Shown here: in pieces, positions 1 to 11,044 of the stretch | Numbering within the stretch: the first letter of the stretch is position 1 | Layout: each line of letters starts with the position of its first letter | Assembly: GCA_030247885.1 (NCBI GenBank) | Contig: JAPDRO010000027.1 | Span: 372,001 to 436,000, forward strand | Origin: Taxawa tesnikishii (nom. ined.) | Lineage: Eukaryota; Ascomycota; Dothideomycetes; Dothideales | Direction: 5' to 3' | DNA length: 64,000 nucleotides | Notes under the pieces: generated by a model | What the model was told of the DNA's origin: nothing | What the model saw: the letters and a program-made list of their open reading frames with translations, nothing else | Databases searched by the model: none | Made by a program: the position numbers and the translations under genes

Positions 1-630
1 GTCACTCAGCAATACGATGCCCAGGCGCACATGCGCAGCGGCAGTATTGACTACTCGCAGCAAATTGCCCAAGATCCTCGCCGCGCATCAATGGCAGTGA
101 CTCAGGCTCCATCGTACTCGTACAACACACAAACGCCATCAATGACGTCCATGAACACCGCGTACGGCCAGACGAACGGCTACACCCAGCAGGCCATGTC
201 TCAAATGAGATCGGGCAGCACGAGTACGGCCTCGTCTGGTAGCCACATGCCCGCGGCGCCGCTGTCCCTGCCACCAATCAACACCAGCCTGCAGCTGCCT
301 CGAGACAAGCCGCTCGAGGCATCTTCTCCCACCAGTGCGGCGACAGGCAACTACTACGACATGTCCAAATCCATGTCCTCTGCTCCAGCAGTCCAGACTC
401 CCGTCGAAGCACAAACCGGAAAGCGTTCGTACGGAAATGTATTCCCCACCCAACACATGAATGGCCCGCTGCGCCAGGGTGCCAGACCAAACGACTCGTA
501 CGCCGCGAGCACTGCTCTGTACGCCGAAGACGGGGATGAGGACGATTTCGCTGAGATGGCCAAGTTGCGCATGAGTTACCGTCGCGCTGACGGACGCGAG
601 ATCGCCAGGCCGTTACCTCCGAGCAACTGA
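1..630 (+). CDS. C-terminal part of a velvet/VosA-like regulator (5' end outside window)
   Basis: The frame is open from the window edge to a TGA at 628-630, so only the last ~209 codons are seen. This part is low-complexity, rich in Ser, Thr, Gln and Pro, and ends in a more ordered tail: KRSYGNVF, then a GARPNDSY stretch, an acidic EDGDEDDF patch and a basic MSYRRADGREI motif. From memory, fungal velvet proteins of the VosA type end with a similar KRS..F...GARP...YRRADG tail. The velvet DNA-binding domain would lie upstream and cannot be checked here. Known VosA proteins act with VelB in spore maturation and trehalose control. The family call rests only on the tail; it could be another Gln/Ser-rich nuclear regulator. 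Confidence 0.5.
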   Translation, partial: VTQQYDAQAHMRSGSIDYSQQIAQDPRRASMAVTQAPSYSYNTQTPSMTSMNTAYGQTNGYTQQAMSQMRSGSTSTASSGSHMPAAPLSLPPINTSLQLPRDKPLEASSPTSAATGNYYDMSKSMSSAPAVQTPVEAQTGKRSYGNVFPTQHMNGPLRQGARPNDSYAASTALYAEDGDEDDFAEMAKLRMSYRRADGREIARPLPPSN

Positions 631-1904
631 GCGTGGTCGATCGAATTCCGATCTGGGATGGGCGGTATCGATAGAGACTATGATATGAGATACAGGCCAA
701 CGAGTGGAGTTTTGGAAAGGGGTGGAAACGTCAGGTTTCGCGCCCTTGAATTTTTATTCACCATTTCTCCAACCTCTATTACTTATTCTTTTTTCTTTCT
801 ATTTTTCTAGAAGCAATGGCGCTTAACACGGAGCTCTGTTGGAGGAAATGGAGGGATTGTTGTGGGAGCTCTTTCCTCTTTGATCTTTTATGTTATGGGA
901 GGATGGGTGGTTGTTGATACCTCGCGAGCATGTTTCGCGCAACTCCTTCCCTTGAGACGATCGGATTTACTTTTACTTGAGTTCTGGGAATGTTGCCGGT
1001 ATGTGTTTTTGATAGAGCGTGTATGGGAACGGCTGGCCGCTAGATGGCTCATCTGCCTGATTTTGACATGCCTGCTCAAGTTCGCTTCACTAAGTGCCTG
1101 CCTCTGTGCCGACTCTGGAAATCCGCTGTTCTGCCTGAACCGGTTTCTTACGCCCTCATCAGTGCGGTTTCTTCACGCATATATACACCTACCCTCTCCG
1201 TCCAATCCTCCTCCACAACAGTTGTAATATGTGCAGAGACTATCGGAAGCAGACCCTCGGGGAGAAGATGTACGCCCCATTGTTTGCTACCGCTCGACTC
1301 TCCATTCCGTGTCCCTGATCGACAAGGATGCATTAGAGAGGTGAACCGTGTCGCGTTCACATCCACGCGTTTGGCGCATGGAGCCAAGGATCCGAGCGAG
1401 ACCCTGAGAGTGTTCCTGGCCTTGGCATGAATCTCCGGATCGCTCTATTCCATCTCCGCACCCTATCAACAGTTGAACATGAGCATTACTGTTTCACGTC
1501 CAACCAACGGCTGGCCACCTCTTTTCACGGCCGGTCTCTCATGGCCTGACTCTGCTGCATTGTAGATATATTCACGATTTCACGAACCCCTCTCGCTCAA
1601 ATACTACATTAACCCCGCTCTACCGGAGCGCCACTGCGGGTACGACTAACCCCAGGATTTGTATTGTTTACAAACACCGGAACTGTCCTCACGACCGAAC
1701 TGCCACCTGCCGACCGTTGGAACTCGACAACACCCAACGGCTATCACGAGAGTGAAGGGCAGTCGCTTGTAAGTGGTCTCTTAGCAGCCTATCCCCAAGC
1801 TTAGCTGCTTTCCCCTGTACACATTCCGACCCAGTCCCTAACCACCGACGACAGTTCGAAAATCTTACCCCAAATCCCCATACCTCTCTACCTCGCTCTC
1901 GAAG
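631..1904. other. Intergenic, 1.27 kb, no gene seen
   Basis: This lies between two plus-strand genes. It is pyrimidine-rich in places (around 755-810) and holds only short ORFs without family resemblance. It probably carries the 3' UTR of the first gene and the promoter of the next. An ORF at 862-1227 is Leu/Cys-rich with no homology I recognise and is not called. Confidence 0.5.
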
Positions 1905-4619
1905 ATGTCTGTACGAGACACATACAGATTCATGGAGCTGGAGCAGCCGTCGGCCCCTGCTCCGGGCAGTTCAAAGAGGAAGAGGATGGTGGAACCAGAC
2001 GAATACCCTGCCCTTCCGGTTGACCCCGCCTCAATCGAAGATGCGCACACGCCAAAACGCAGTCGCCCTACGAACTGGCGGAACAGTGGAGGAGTCGCCT
2101 CTTCTGGCAACTCGCCAGCTGCCAAGCGCAATGTCTCTTCAGTTCGTCGCAAGCACGGTGCTTGGAGTCTATCGTCTCTCAGCAGACGGCATGCCAAGGC
2201 AGATACGGATAGGGAGTCCAAGTTCCAAGAAGGCAGCATGAACGACAAGCCTAGCGATCAGCCACCAAGTGTTTTCACACGATCTCCAAGTGGACACCTG
2301 ATGCAGGATGCTACCACGATCGACGCACTCATGGGCGCATACCTCGATGACGCGGAAACCGTTGGCAATGACGCTGCCTATAACGGTCTTGCAAGTCTGA
2401 GCTTGCAAGCCAATCAACAAGCGTTGGAAGGGGCAACGGACAACAAGAGAGGGTCAGGCATATACCGCTTTGGACGTATGATGGCTGCCTCTTTCAATCC
2501 CATCAACATGTGGGGTTCGTTTTCACAGACCTGGAAGGAGACCAAAGAAGACATGACCATCCGCAACATCGAGGAGAACAGGAGGAAGGCGGCACAAAAA
2601 GCCATGGCAGAGGCGAGATATGCCGAATTAAAGAAGGCCGGACAGCTTGGCCAGCAAGGTTCCTCGCCGCTCAAGCCTGGCATGAAGATCTACTCTGCAG
2701 GGTACCAAGAGTACGAGGATTCCGAAGATGCGAACACGGGCGAACCTAGAGACTCTGGCGTGGTCATGGTTGAAGAGGGATCGACTGCACTGGAAGTCAA
2801 GGGCCCATTCCCAGCTGATTTCATGCACCCACGGCCGGCCCCGGTGCCTTCCCGAGCGGAGACGCCATCTGTCACCGAATCGACGCTGAAGTCGAAGAGA
2901 TCCTTCTTCTCCATCAGGAAGCCATTCACAAGCCTGAAGAGGGTCACTTCAGACGTCAATCTGCATACACGCCAGTCGGCCTCTTCGCTGTCGCCCGAGA
3001 AGATCGAGAAGCCAGTTTTTGACGCCGGCACACTTCGTCGATCTCAGTCAAGAAGAGACCTCCACCGGCAAGAAAAGCTGAGCAAGCGCGTGAGCGACCT
3101 CGAGACTAAGTTGCAACAAGCACGCCGTGAGCTTCACTCAGCCATCGACAACCGTTCACCAAAACCCAACCTGCCTACACGCTTTGAGAAGTTTACGCCA
3201 GACAAGAAGCTCAATCGGCCAAAGTTCGTTCCCGGCAAACTCCCTTCACTGCCTTCTGAGCGCCTGCTGGGCGTCACGTCGCCAGAGCACGAATTCGACG
3301 AGGATCCGATCAACAATTTCTTTGCTCAGCAGACGCCATCTATCAGCAAGGCTTCACTAGGCAAGGGAGCCCTCATTGCTCAGAGCTTCACTCCGCTAGA
3401 ACAGGCACAACTGGCCGGTCTGTTTCCTCCGAGGACCTCGTTCAGGCAGGCCATTATTCCGGCAATCACTGTCCAGGACGAAGACGACGCTTTGGACGGC
3501 GCTGAGGAATTCTTTGACGAAGAGATCACGCAATTTGCAACCACGGAGACGTCAGCGGCCGCGTTACAGCCACAGGAGGTACAGGACGTACAGGAGGTAC
3601 AGGACGTGCAGGACGTGCAGGACGTACAGCAGGTAAGTGCTGGCAGACAAATCAATGGGTCGTCTGTTTGTGGGGTCTTCTATCCGTTAGATGCCCTGTT
3701 GAGGAGATTAGCGCATGCTCGTTCCCTTTGCAAAGGCCTTGCGCTGTGATAGTACCTTATGCTGACCCCCTCCAGGTATGCGAACAGGCCACTCAGCCTG
3801 CCGACTACGCCGAACTCGACGCCAAACTCAGAGAGGTCGATGCCAAAGTCAAGAAGACGACTAAAAGAAGGTAGTCAGGCCGAAAAAGCGCAAATCCGGC
3901 GCGTCGGATGATGCTGCCTTCAAGCCCGGACAGGAGGACGAAGACGACGACGGCGGGATCCAGGAGACGCCGAAAAGAAGCAGCGCAAGTCCGCCGGCAA
4001 AGCCCAGAACAGCTCGAGAACGGAGAATCAGACCACTGCTGCTACTGCTGCTGCTGCAGAGGGCACGAAGGACACGCGAGTCAATGCTCAGCAGACGGCC
4101 TCACAAGAACCCACCGTCACGCCCGAGATCGAAGCTGCTCCAGCGCACCAGCCAGCCGCGAACGGAATAGACGCCGGTACCGGTGCTGTCGATTCCGTCG
4201 CGAACCTCAGCAGCAACGACGTCGAAGAAAGCTCCATCCGCACGAGCCCGGACGGCCAAACCCAATCCCTCGAGCCCATATACGAGGAAGACAGCATGCT
4301 AGCCGCCTCGGGCGACGAGGAAGCCCCGACCACGCATACCGCCACCATGCTGGAGGTTCGAGAGACGCACTCGCGCTCCCGCTCGCCGGCCGGACGCGTG
4401 CGCGGCCGTAGCCGCGGCGGGACCCGCGACGTCGTTGTCGAGGTCACGCACCGGAGGGACGGTAGGGGTAGGGTTGTGGGCGGTAGGCTCGTCGTTGGCG
4501 GGGATGATGTCGTGACGGCGGTGCCGGGGACGGAGGGCGTGCCTGAGATGCCGACGGTGGGCGGTGGTGCTGTTGCGGCTAAGAAGGTCGATTGGGAGTG
4601 GCCCGAGGATGTCTTCTGA
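1905..4619 (+). CDS. Large basic, nuclear-type protein of unknown function; two apparent 1-base losses
   Basis: Starts at ATG 1905 (MSVRDTYRFMELEQ). Exon 1 runs to 3632, an intron with GTAAGT donor and CCAG acceptor covers 3633-3775 (phase 0), and coding resumes at 3776. The protein has NLS-like clusters (KRKR near the start, PKKRKSG near 3885), a predicted coiled coil (KLSKRVSDLETKLQQARREL, about residues 390-410), a RPKFVPGKLPSLPSERLL motif and an acidic C-terminal half ending in DWEWPEDVF. From memory, ascomycete orthologues are annotated only as putative nuclear RNA-binding proteins; no RNA-binding fold is visible. After 3866 the frame closes, but coding clearly continues in a second and then a third frame to TGA 4619. 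Each change is restored by one extra base, in the A run 3863-3866 and the G run 3955-3957. I read these as assembly errors. Confidence 0.7.
3573..3632 (+). repeat. Coding minisatellite, six 9-bp units (Gln-Glu/Asp-Val)
   Basis: CAGGAGGTA and CAGGACGTA/G units are repeated six times (3573-3626), followed by CAGCAG, which directly abuts the GTAAGT donor at 3633. It encodes an acidic Q-E/D-V repeat. Its position against the splice site means copy-number change would lengthen the exon in frame without touching the donor. Confidence 0.85.
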
Positions 4620-5791
4620 GTGGGTCCGTTTTGTCGATTATGTGTGAGAGAGAGGATGGAGAGGGAAGGGGAAGCGTCCACTTTTTTCTCTCTTTTTTTT
4701 GCACAGATTGGAAAAGTGCTGATGGTTTGACGATGATGATGATGGGTTTACGGCTTACTGCTTGATTTCCAGTGCTCTGGGACAGATTGGGGGTTTTTTT
4801 GTTTCGTTTTTCAGCAAGGAGCATAGGCGGGTTTTATTCTCATTTTCTCCTCATTTTCTCCTATAATGGGGGTTTCTCTTTTCTCTGCTTTCGGCCTCAG
4901 ATGCAATTGCATGGCGACGCGAAAAAGTCCTTTCGTATCATTACTCCCTCTTTGAGTGTCGGGTCTTCTAGGCTCAAGCGTCTGGGGCAGTTTTGAGTTT
5001 GTTCTTGAGAGCCGGTTGAAGGATTCTGGGTTACTGCTGTTACGAGGCGAACGAGTGCCACGTTCAGTCAGTTGCCTGACTACCGGTGACGTCTCTATGA
5101 GCAGACAACGCCTCACACGACGTTCTTCAGCTCTCACAGCTTGAGTGCACTTACACTTGCCCTCTGCCAAACATCTCAAGGACCTGGTTTAGAAGGTTTC
5201 GAGTATGTGTGGATAACCAGTCTGCCAGCTATGGAGTGAGGACGAGGTATCTTTGGCCGGCAACAGGGCAACGACCGTGATGGAGGCTTCAACTGACTGC
5301 TTGTCGTTCACAGCCACAAGCGGGTCCCCATCTTCGGATTGAGAAGCGGCATGCTGATGCAGTGTTGCCTGGCTCCATCCAACCCTGGTGACACCAGCTA
5401 CAAGCACAGCCTTCGCCCATGCGCATCTCCGCCTTGGGACGAACCCCTGCCGATCTGGCAACATAAAAGAGGCAACAATCTGCCTCAGGCAACGAGGCGG
5501 CCCCTTTCGCTGTACCCCGTTGCACTCCACCCATAATCTACGCGTCATTTCAAGGCAACCATGTCGCTCAACGAAACCGAAACGAGAGTGAATAATCACG
5601 CACTTGAGGGGGGAGGACGTGCTACTCATAGAGGGGAGGCCACGAGAAACCGAGCGTTCCTGGTGCCTGACACCTTTTTTCCTCCTTCACACAGTCCCAC
5701 ATCATCTTGCTACCCTCAAACGCTTGCCCGGTCTCCCGTTTCCAACATTTTCTTCGTCCAATATCACACAGCGGCACTGTCATCTTGCGCC
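4620..5791. other. Intergenic, 1.17 kb, no gene seen
   Basis: Contains T-rich tracts (4680-4700, 4795-4815) likely in the 3' UTR of the upstream gene, and a C/T-rich stretch before 5792. No coding segment could be supported. An in-frame ATG at 5561 could extend the next gene by 77 residues, but that extension looks non-conserved and low-complexity. Confidence 0.45.
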
Positions 5792-7040
5792 ATGTGCACA
5801 CCACTCTCGAACAACTTTACAGCTCTGAACGAGCAAGCGGCGCAGCAGTTGAACCAAGAGCGTCAAAATGTGGTGGAGGCAACGCTCGGAGGTCGTTACC
5901 TCGACAAATTCTCAATCGAGACGGCTGCCGTCATGGGAGCTGCCTCGACCTGGTCCGGACCTACTACATCCGGGACAACAAGCGGGCTTCAGTGTGCTAT
6001 GCGAGGTGCATTGCTCGCCATAGCAGCGGACCTGGCCAAGGGGCTACCGGATCTCCTTGCGGCTCCAGACAAGAACGCGGCGGCTAGGCAACTGATCCCC
6101 ATCATCCTTCGCAACGCCGCTATCGCAGGTCTCTCTTTCACCCTTGTTCAGCACCTCAAGTGTTACCTGGAGAAGAACGTCCCCTCCATCGCCCAAGCTT
6201 TAGGTATAGGTCTGAAAGGGACCTGCCACACGGTAGTGAATATCTTGTTCCTTGCTCTTGTGCAACAAACACGTACTGACCAGGCCCTTCCAGCCGAGCG
6301 TTGCTATGGCCTCTGCTGCTGCTGCAGGCCTCATGACTGCAGCCATACAATCGCTATTGGCTCTCTGGAACGCCGTTCAGGCCTTCGGTGCAGCCTGCGA
6401 CGGTGACACCGCGACCCGGAACATAGAGCTGAAGAAAGTAAAGGACCGCTTCAGCTCGGACAACGTCGTTCGCATGACCGCGACCGCACTGAGTCATTAT
6501 GCTGTGAATGCTGCAGTGCTGGCAGCGGGCGGCCTTGGCGGATGTCCACTGCTCATACTGGAGGCCATCATCATAGTAGTCACCAACGGCCTCGTCGACG
6601 CCGTCTTGAAACGCAAGAACAACGCAGGCGGTTGGCTTACCTGGCTGCGCACTTTCACCCAGCAAGACCGACGCCCAAAGCAATGGGAGTTTCTGACGGT
6701 AGAGGATGAACGAGCCGTCACTGAGGAGTTGCAGTGCTGTATCATGTATACTATTGTGTAAGTCGTTCTCTCCTCGCAACATGCACTGCACAGCGTAGCA
6801 TCGCTCTCCCAAGCAGTGGCTCACCGTCTTCTTACCAGCGTCGATCCCGTTCGCTCCCTTCGAACAGGCCACCTCTACGAACGCAGTGCCATCTACAGAG
6901 CGCTCGACATGGACGGAAGAGATCCGCAGACGAGGCACAAGGCTACAAGGCTCGACTATGCCGACTCGCCCAAGGCTAGGAAGTTGGCGCAAGACATCGC
7001 CGCTGAGCTTGGCGCTCGCCTGGTTCTTGTCACCGAGTAA
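5792..7040 (+). CDS. Hydrophobic Ala-rich protein with C-terminal U-box-like domain (putative E3 ubiquitin ligase)
   Basis: Three exons: 5792-6232, 6294-6757 and 6839-7040, about 368 residues. Intron 1 (61 bp) has branch-like TACTGAC and acceptor CCAG. Intron 2 has donor GTAAGT, and acceptor 6838 was chosen because it keeps frame. The joined tail reads EELQCCIMYTIVVDPV, then GHLYERSAI and DPQTR. This matches the U-box order C-x-I-(6)-DPV, G-H-x-Y-E-R-x-x-I and DP-x-T-R at correct spacing, about residues 292-350. U-box proteins recruit E2 enzymes without zinc. The N-terminal 290 residues have four or five hydrophobic Ala/Leu segments (for example AAAAGLMTAAIQSLLALW and LILEAIIIVVTNGLV) that could be membrane spans or a buried helical bundle. 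I know no family with this pairing. The start is uncertain: 5561 is also possible. Confidence 0.65.
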
Positions 7041-8058
7041 CGTGGAAGGAGGCTTTTATCCTGAGCTCATGTGCTACTGGCAGAGACGAGGTATCGGGGG
7101 CATAACGGCGTTCCTGGGCTTGCTAGAATAGATGCATTCGGTCGGCTACCGGTTCCATGTCTCGACATCATGCCGGCAGCTTCCAGCTCCCAACCAGTCA
7201 GCGTTGAGCTTCGACAGGCAAGTGTGCAATGGAAATCCAGGTTCCTCTTGAAACGTGATCTGATATGGCAAGGACGCTTTGCTGGGCTGCCGGGACGGGA
7301 GCAAGTTCTTCACCCTTCTTTTCTTCGCTCTTGGTGTAGCTTACGGGGTTGCGCTTCCTCATGCTCACGCTGGAGCTTGCGTGGCGCTCCGACGGACGCT
7401 CCATTCCTCCGTTCGAGAGCGCCCGCCGTACCTTGCACTGCGGCCTAGTGATGGCGGCGTTGCTCGACGAGCTTGGTCTCCCAATTCTCAAGCATGGTTC
7501 GAGGCAGCATCATGGTCTGCGGCTGCGTGGGATTTGCGTAGCAAAGACGTTGACGATGATTTGCTTTTGTTGTGAAAAAGAAAAAAAAAAAAAAAGAACA
7601 GTGAGGCGAGGTGAACGCATGAGCATGTTACCTGGACGGGAAAGAATGGTATTTTTTTCTTTCACCGGCCGAGCAGCGCAGAGACATACCTCTGTCACAT
7701 CGCAGAGCGTTTCGGGGACGCGTCATAAGGGTTTGCCTGGCTCCGCAACATGATGGTCTTGATGGGTGAGGACAAGCACAGCGACGACACATGCTGTTAA
7801 ACTGTCGAAGGCTGTGCAAGTCCCTGGTCGACGGGCGGTACTCACAGTTTCCTCGGTTTCACCTTTCTCACTTAAAGAAGAAGGGGTACAATAGCTGAAT
7901 CCTGCAACACGGCTTCGAAACCCTTCCCGCTCTTCAAAAAATTCATTCAGCCCTTTTCCGTCCCGCACGTTTCCCATGTATATATAGCCACCATCGCGCG
8001 TCGTCATTCCCAGCACGACCCGGTCGCAGAGCCCCACACAATACTCAAATCACCAAGT
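7041..8058. other. Convergent intergenic region, 1.0 kb
   Basis: Lies between the 3' ends of the U-box gene and the CLPTM1 gene. It has a purine tract at 7577-7597 (AAAG followed by a long A run). ORFs here, such as 7349-7753, are short and lack recognisable motifs. No gene is called. Confidence 0.45.
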
Positions 8059-10133
8059 CTACTTCCTCTTCCTCGCACTCCCGCCCTTATCACCCTTGTG
8101 CACATTCACATTGACCTTGACCTCGGGCGGCTTAATATCCCTCCCTCCTTGACACTCGCATCCGCCTCCGGCGGCGCACTCAGCGGCTTATTCGCCGTCT
8201 TCTCCTCGAGTTCCTCATCATCACCGCCCTGCCCGAACTCGTTAACGCGCGAGTAGTCGACCTTGTACTTCCAAGCCTGGTACAAGTAGACGAAGAAGAT
8301 GACGTCGTCGCGCAGGGTGGCGAGGCGGTGGAGCGTGGGCATCTTGATGGTGAAGGCGAAGAGGTCGTCGATGAAGGTGTTTAGGAATTTGTACGTCATG
8401 GCTTTGGCGGGCATGTGCGCGACGGATTTGAGACGGTAGTTTATGTAAAGCGAGGGTACCATCATCAGGAAGCCGTAGGCGTAGACGGAGCCGACGAGGG
8501 TCGTGATGATGAACGAGTACCTGCAGGGCGTCAGTGGGGTTTGTGGTGAGGAGTGAGGGATAGATGAAATGAGAGTGAGGGATGCATGAGGAGACGATGC
8601 TTACCAGCTCTTGTGGGTTTCGTATAGGAGCGAGTAGACTGCGTACGCCAGCAACAGCGGCACGGCGATCATGTAGAGGTACTTGAAGGCGATGGCATCG
8701 TACTCTTCGGTCTTCTTTTCCGTTTCGGAGAGCTTGTGCTTGTCCTCGAACACAACGCGGTACGGGATCAGACTTCCCTGAGGCGCGGGGCGCACACGCA
8801 CATTCACTGTCTTGGTGATCTTCCACGCCTCGATGGCGATACCCATGCCTTGGCCGAACAGAATCATCCATGACGTGTTGTCGTTGTTGTCCATGAGATA
8901 GAGGAAGATGATGCTCTGCATGAACACGTTCGCCAGAATGGTGCGCACAGACGTACCCACGTTGTCCTTCTTCTTGCGCCAGTGGCTGACGTCGTTCTTG
9001 AATGCGAGCATCTCGAAGATCATATGCAAGATGCTGACAAAGCCAGTGACTCCGAGCAGGTAGATGTTGCTGTCTAGGAGTACCTCCTTGATCATCTCAA
9101 ACTCGCTGCCGTCGCCGCCACCGGGCGTGGTCTCTCCTGCGCGGCTTTGCGGGCAGTCTCTTTCATTCCCTCGTCCATGCTGGCCATGATGCTGAATTGC
9201 CAGTTGCCGGCGTTTTTCAGGTGGATGTTGAGTGGGAGCTCCTTTACCGTGGAGTTGAGCTCGACCATGTGCGACTTGAGCTGCCAGAAGGTGTTAAGGT
9301 ACATGATAGGGTAGTACCAGCCATTCTGTCCACTCTCGTCTCGCGCGCCAGTTGATTCCAACGGAACAAATTGGCGCACTGCTGGATGCAGTTGAGGGTA
9401 CTTTTGCACGCCAAAATTCGGGATGAAGGAGAGGGTGAAGTTAGGGTGGTAGTGGGAGGAGATGATGGGGCCCTTGTCTTCCGGTGTAATGTCTTCATCT
9501 TCAGTGGCATTGGCTGCGGACAACAAGTTGCGAGTCTTGTGGACCTTCTTCTTGGCGAGGTACTGAGTGAGGGGTCGAGAAACACGGTAGGCTTTGCTCA
9601 TGTCGTAGCCCGGAGCGGTGGGGTCCAGAACGCTGCCTGATTGAGCGATGTAGAAATGCGCCCATAGAGTTCCGTTTTCCTGCACAGCTCTTGGCACCTT
9701 GATGGTAGCATGAATGTCCCGTTTGTCGCTGTAGTTGCCCAATCTGAAAGCTTTCTCTTCCAAAACCAACGATTCGGCAGGCATAGACTTGTGCGATGGC
9801 ATGACGAAGGACGGAGATATGTACATGGTGAGATCCAGAGAGGTGTTTGCTGGCCATATTGGGTGGATTTCTTGGGGGATCTGGTTATATGTGGTGGGAA
9901 CATGCTGTGCAGCGCCTGGAGTGTATGATGGGGGCGGGGCATTGCTTGCTTGCTGTGGCTGAGGCATAAACTGCTTCATAGCGAAGTTGATGAGGAAGAA
10001 AATGCCTACAGCCTGGACGACGGAGCGAATAGTCTGCTGTACAGACTTCAGTATAACCGCGACCTTCCATGCTGTGTTCACAACGTACGCTCGCGCCAGA
10101 CTGCTGCTCCTGCTGTCGCTGTGGTTCCGGCAT
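8059..10133 (-). CDS. CLPTM1-family multi-pass membrane protein; two apparent 1-base losses
   Basis: Start ATG at 10133 (MPEPQRQQEQQ). Exon 1 ends at 10089, a 52-bp intron (GTACGT...TACAG) lies at 10088-10037, exon 2 runs 10036-8605 and exon 3 runs 8520-8059. The family is clear: an N-terminal span (AVGIFFLINFAMKQFMPQP), a large lumenal domain with NGTLWAHFY and NFTLSFI, and then the conserved core EMIKEVLLDSNIYLL, FKNDVSHWRKKKD, NTSWMILFGQG, IEAWKITKTV, TYKFLNTFIDDLFAFTIKMPT and DDVIFFVYLYQAWKYKVD. Family members sit in the ER or endomembranes; mammalian CLPTM1 retains GABA-A receptors and the relative CLPTM1L is a lipid scramblase. The frame breaks near 9130-9137, just before the GSEFEMIKEV core, and again at the C/G runs 8139-8145. 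One added base at each restores a Lys-rich tail (VKVNVNVHKGDKGG) ending at TAG 8059. Confidence 0.9.
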
Positions 10134-11044
10134 GTTTGCGTCGGTGTTCCTTGGAGGAAGTACAGACGGCCTTTCCGTTCCGATAGAGGTGTGTTGGATA
10201 GAAGCCGTTATCCTAGTCCATCCAAAGGGCTGTATCGGGTGTTTCTTGACAGATTGTAGAAACGTTGGGTTGGGCTCACGTGTAACGGAGGAGGATGCAG
10301 CCGCTAGACAGATGTGGAGGGCTTGGCAAGTTCGGATAAGGATAGCGCTGTTGCGAACAATGGCATTATCGTTGGAGACGAAAGCGGTTGTACTGTACCT
10401 CACATGATTCCGGACCTTCTGACTCCTTTGCTACTCCTTTGTTGTATACCTCTCCGCTCCTGGTGATGGTGACTATGCAAATGCCCTCTCGTCTATTTTA
10501 CTGCTGCCGGACTTGAGCTGTGTATGAGCTTGTGTCACATGCGACCAGCAGCTGCCTTCTCACAGGTACCTTTTCACAGGTACCTTCCCAAAGGTGATTG
10601 ACATCACGGCTTGGCGCGTCTCGGGCTGCGGGCTGCGGGCTGCGGGCTGCGGGCTGCAGGCTGCAGGCGGCAGCTGTCTCTACCGTACCACCCTCCGTAC
10701 CCGTACCCGTACCTGTACTACTCACAACACAACGGAGCTTACCACACGCAGCAAATATCAGTAGTGGTCTTGCTCTTTCCTCCCTGAGAGACACATCTTT
10801 CACCCGAGTATCATGCACCGTCCCTGCTACACCTGCACCTACACGTAGCAGTAATATCCTTCTATAAAACTGCAACCGTCGCCCTTATCGTCGTCACATC
10901 GAGCCATCTCCGACACCGACCTGTGACTCGCCGCAAACGGTGACTCCAGCAACCACATCCACGAACCTCTCTTATTGCCCATACGTCAACACAACGCTGC
11001 ACACTCGCTGAATATCCTCCACGCTTTACACCGACTCCTTGGTC
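10134..11044. promoter_or_regulatory. Divergent promoter region between CLPTM1 and PNS1-like genes
   Basis: About 0.9 kb separate the two start codons on opposite strands, so both promoters must lie here. It contains a 7-bp tandem repeat (separate entry), a duplicated TCACAGGTACCTT block at 10558-10588 and CCGTACC repeats around 10684-10712. No ORF is supported. Confidence 0.5.
10623..10671 (+). repeat. Tandem repeat, seven 7-bp units (GGGCTGC)
   Basis: Five exact GGGCTGC units (10623-10657) are followed by AGGCTGC and AGGCGGC. It lies in the shared promoter of two divergent genes. Confidence 0.9.

Noticed and set aside
4088-4681. 197-codon minus-strand ORF
   Set aside because: Antisense to the last exon of the nuclear-type protein, whose coding signal continues on the plus strand.
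9092-10081. CLPTM1-like gene starting at 10081 with GTG
   Set aside because: Nuclear fungal genes start with ATG; a GTACGT...TACAG intron links an upstream ATG exon (10133) in frame.
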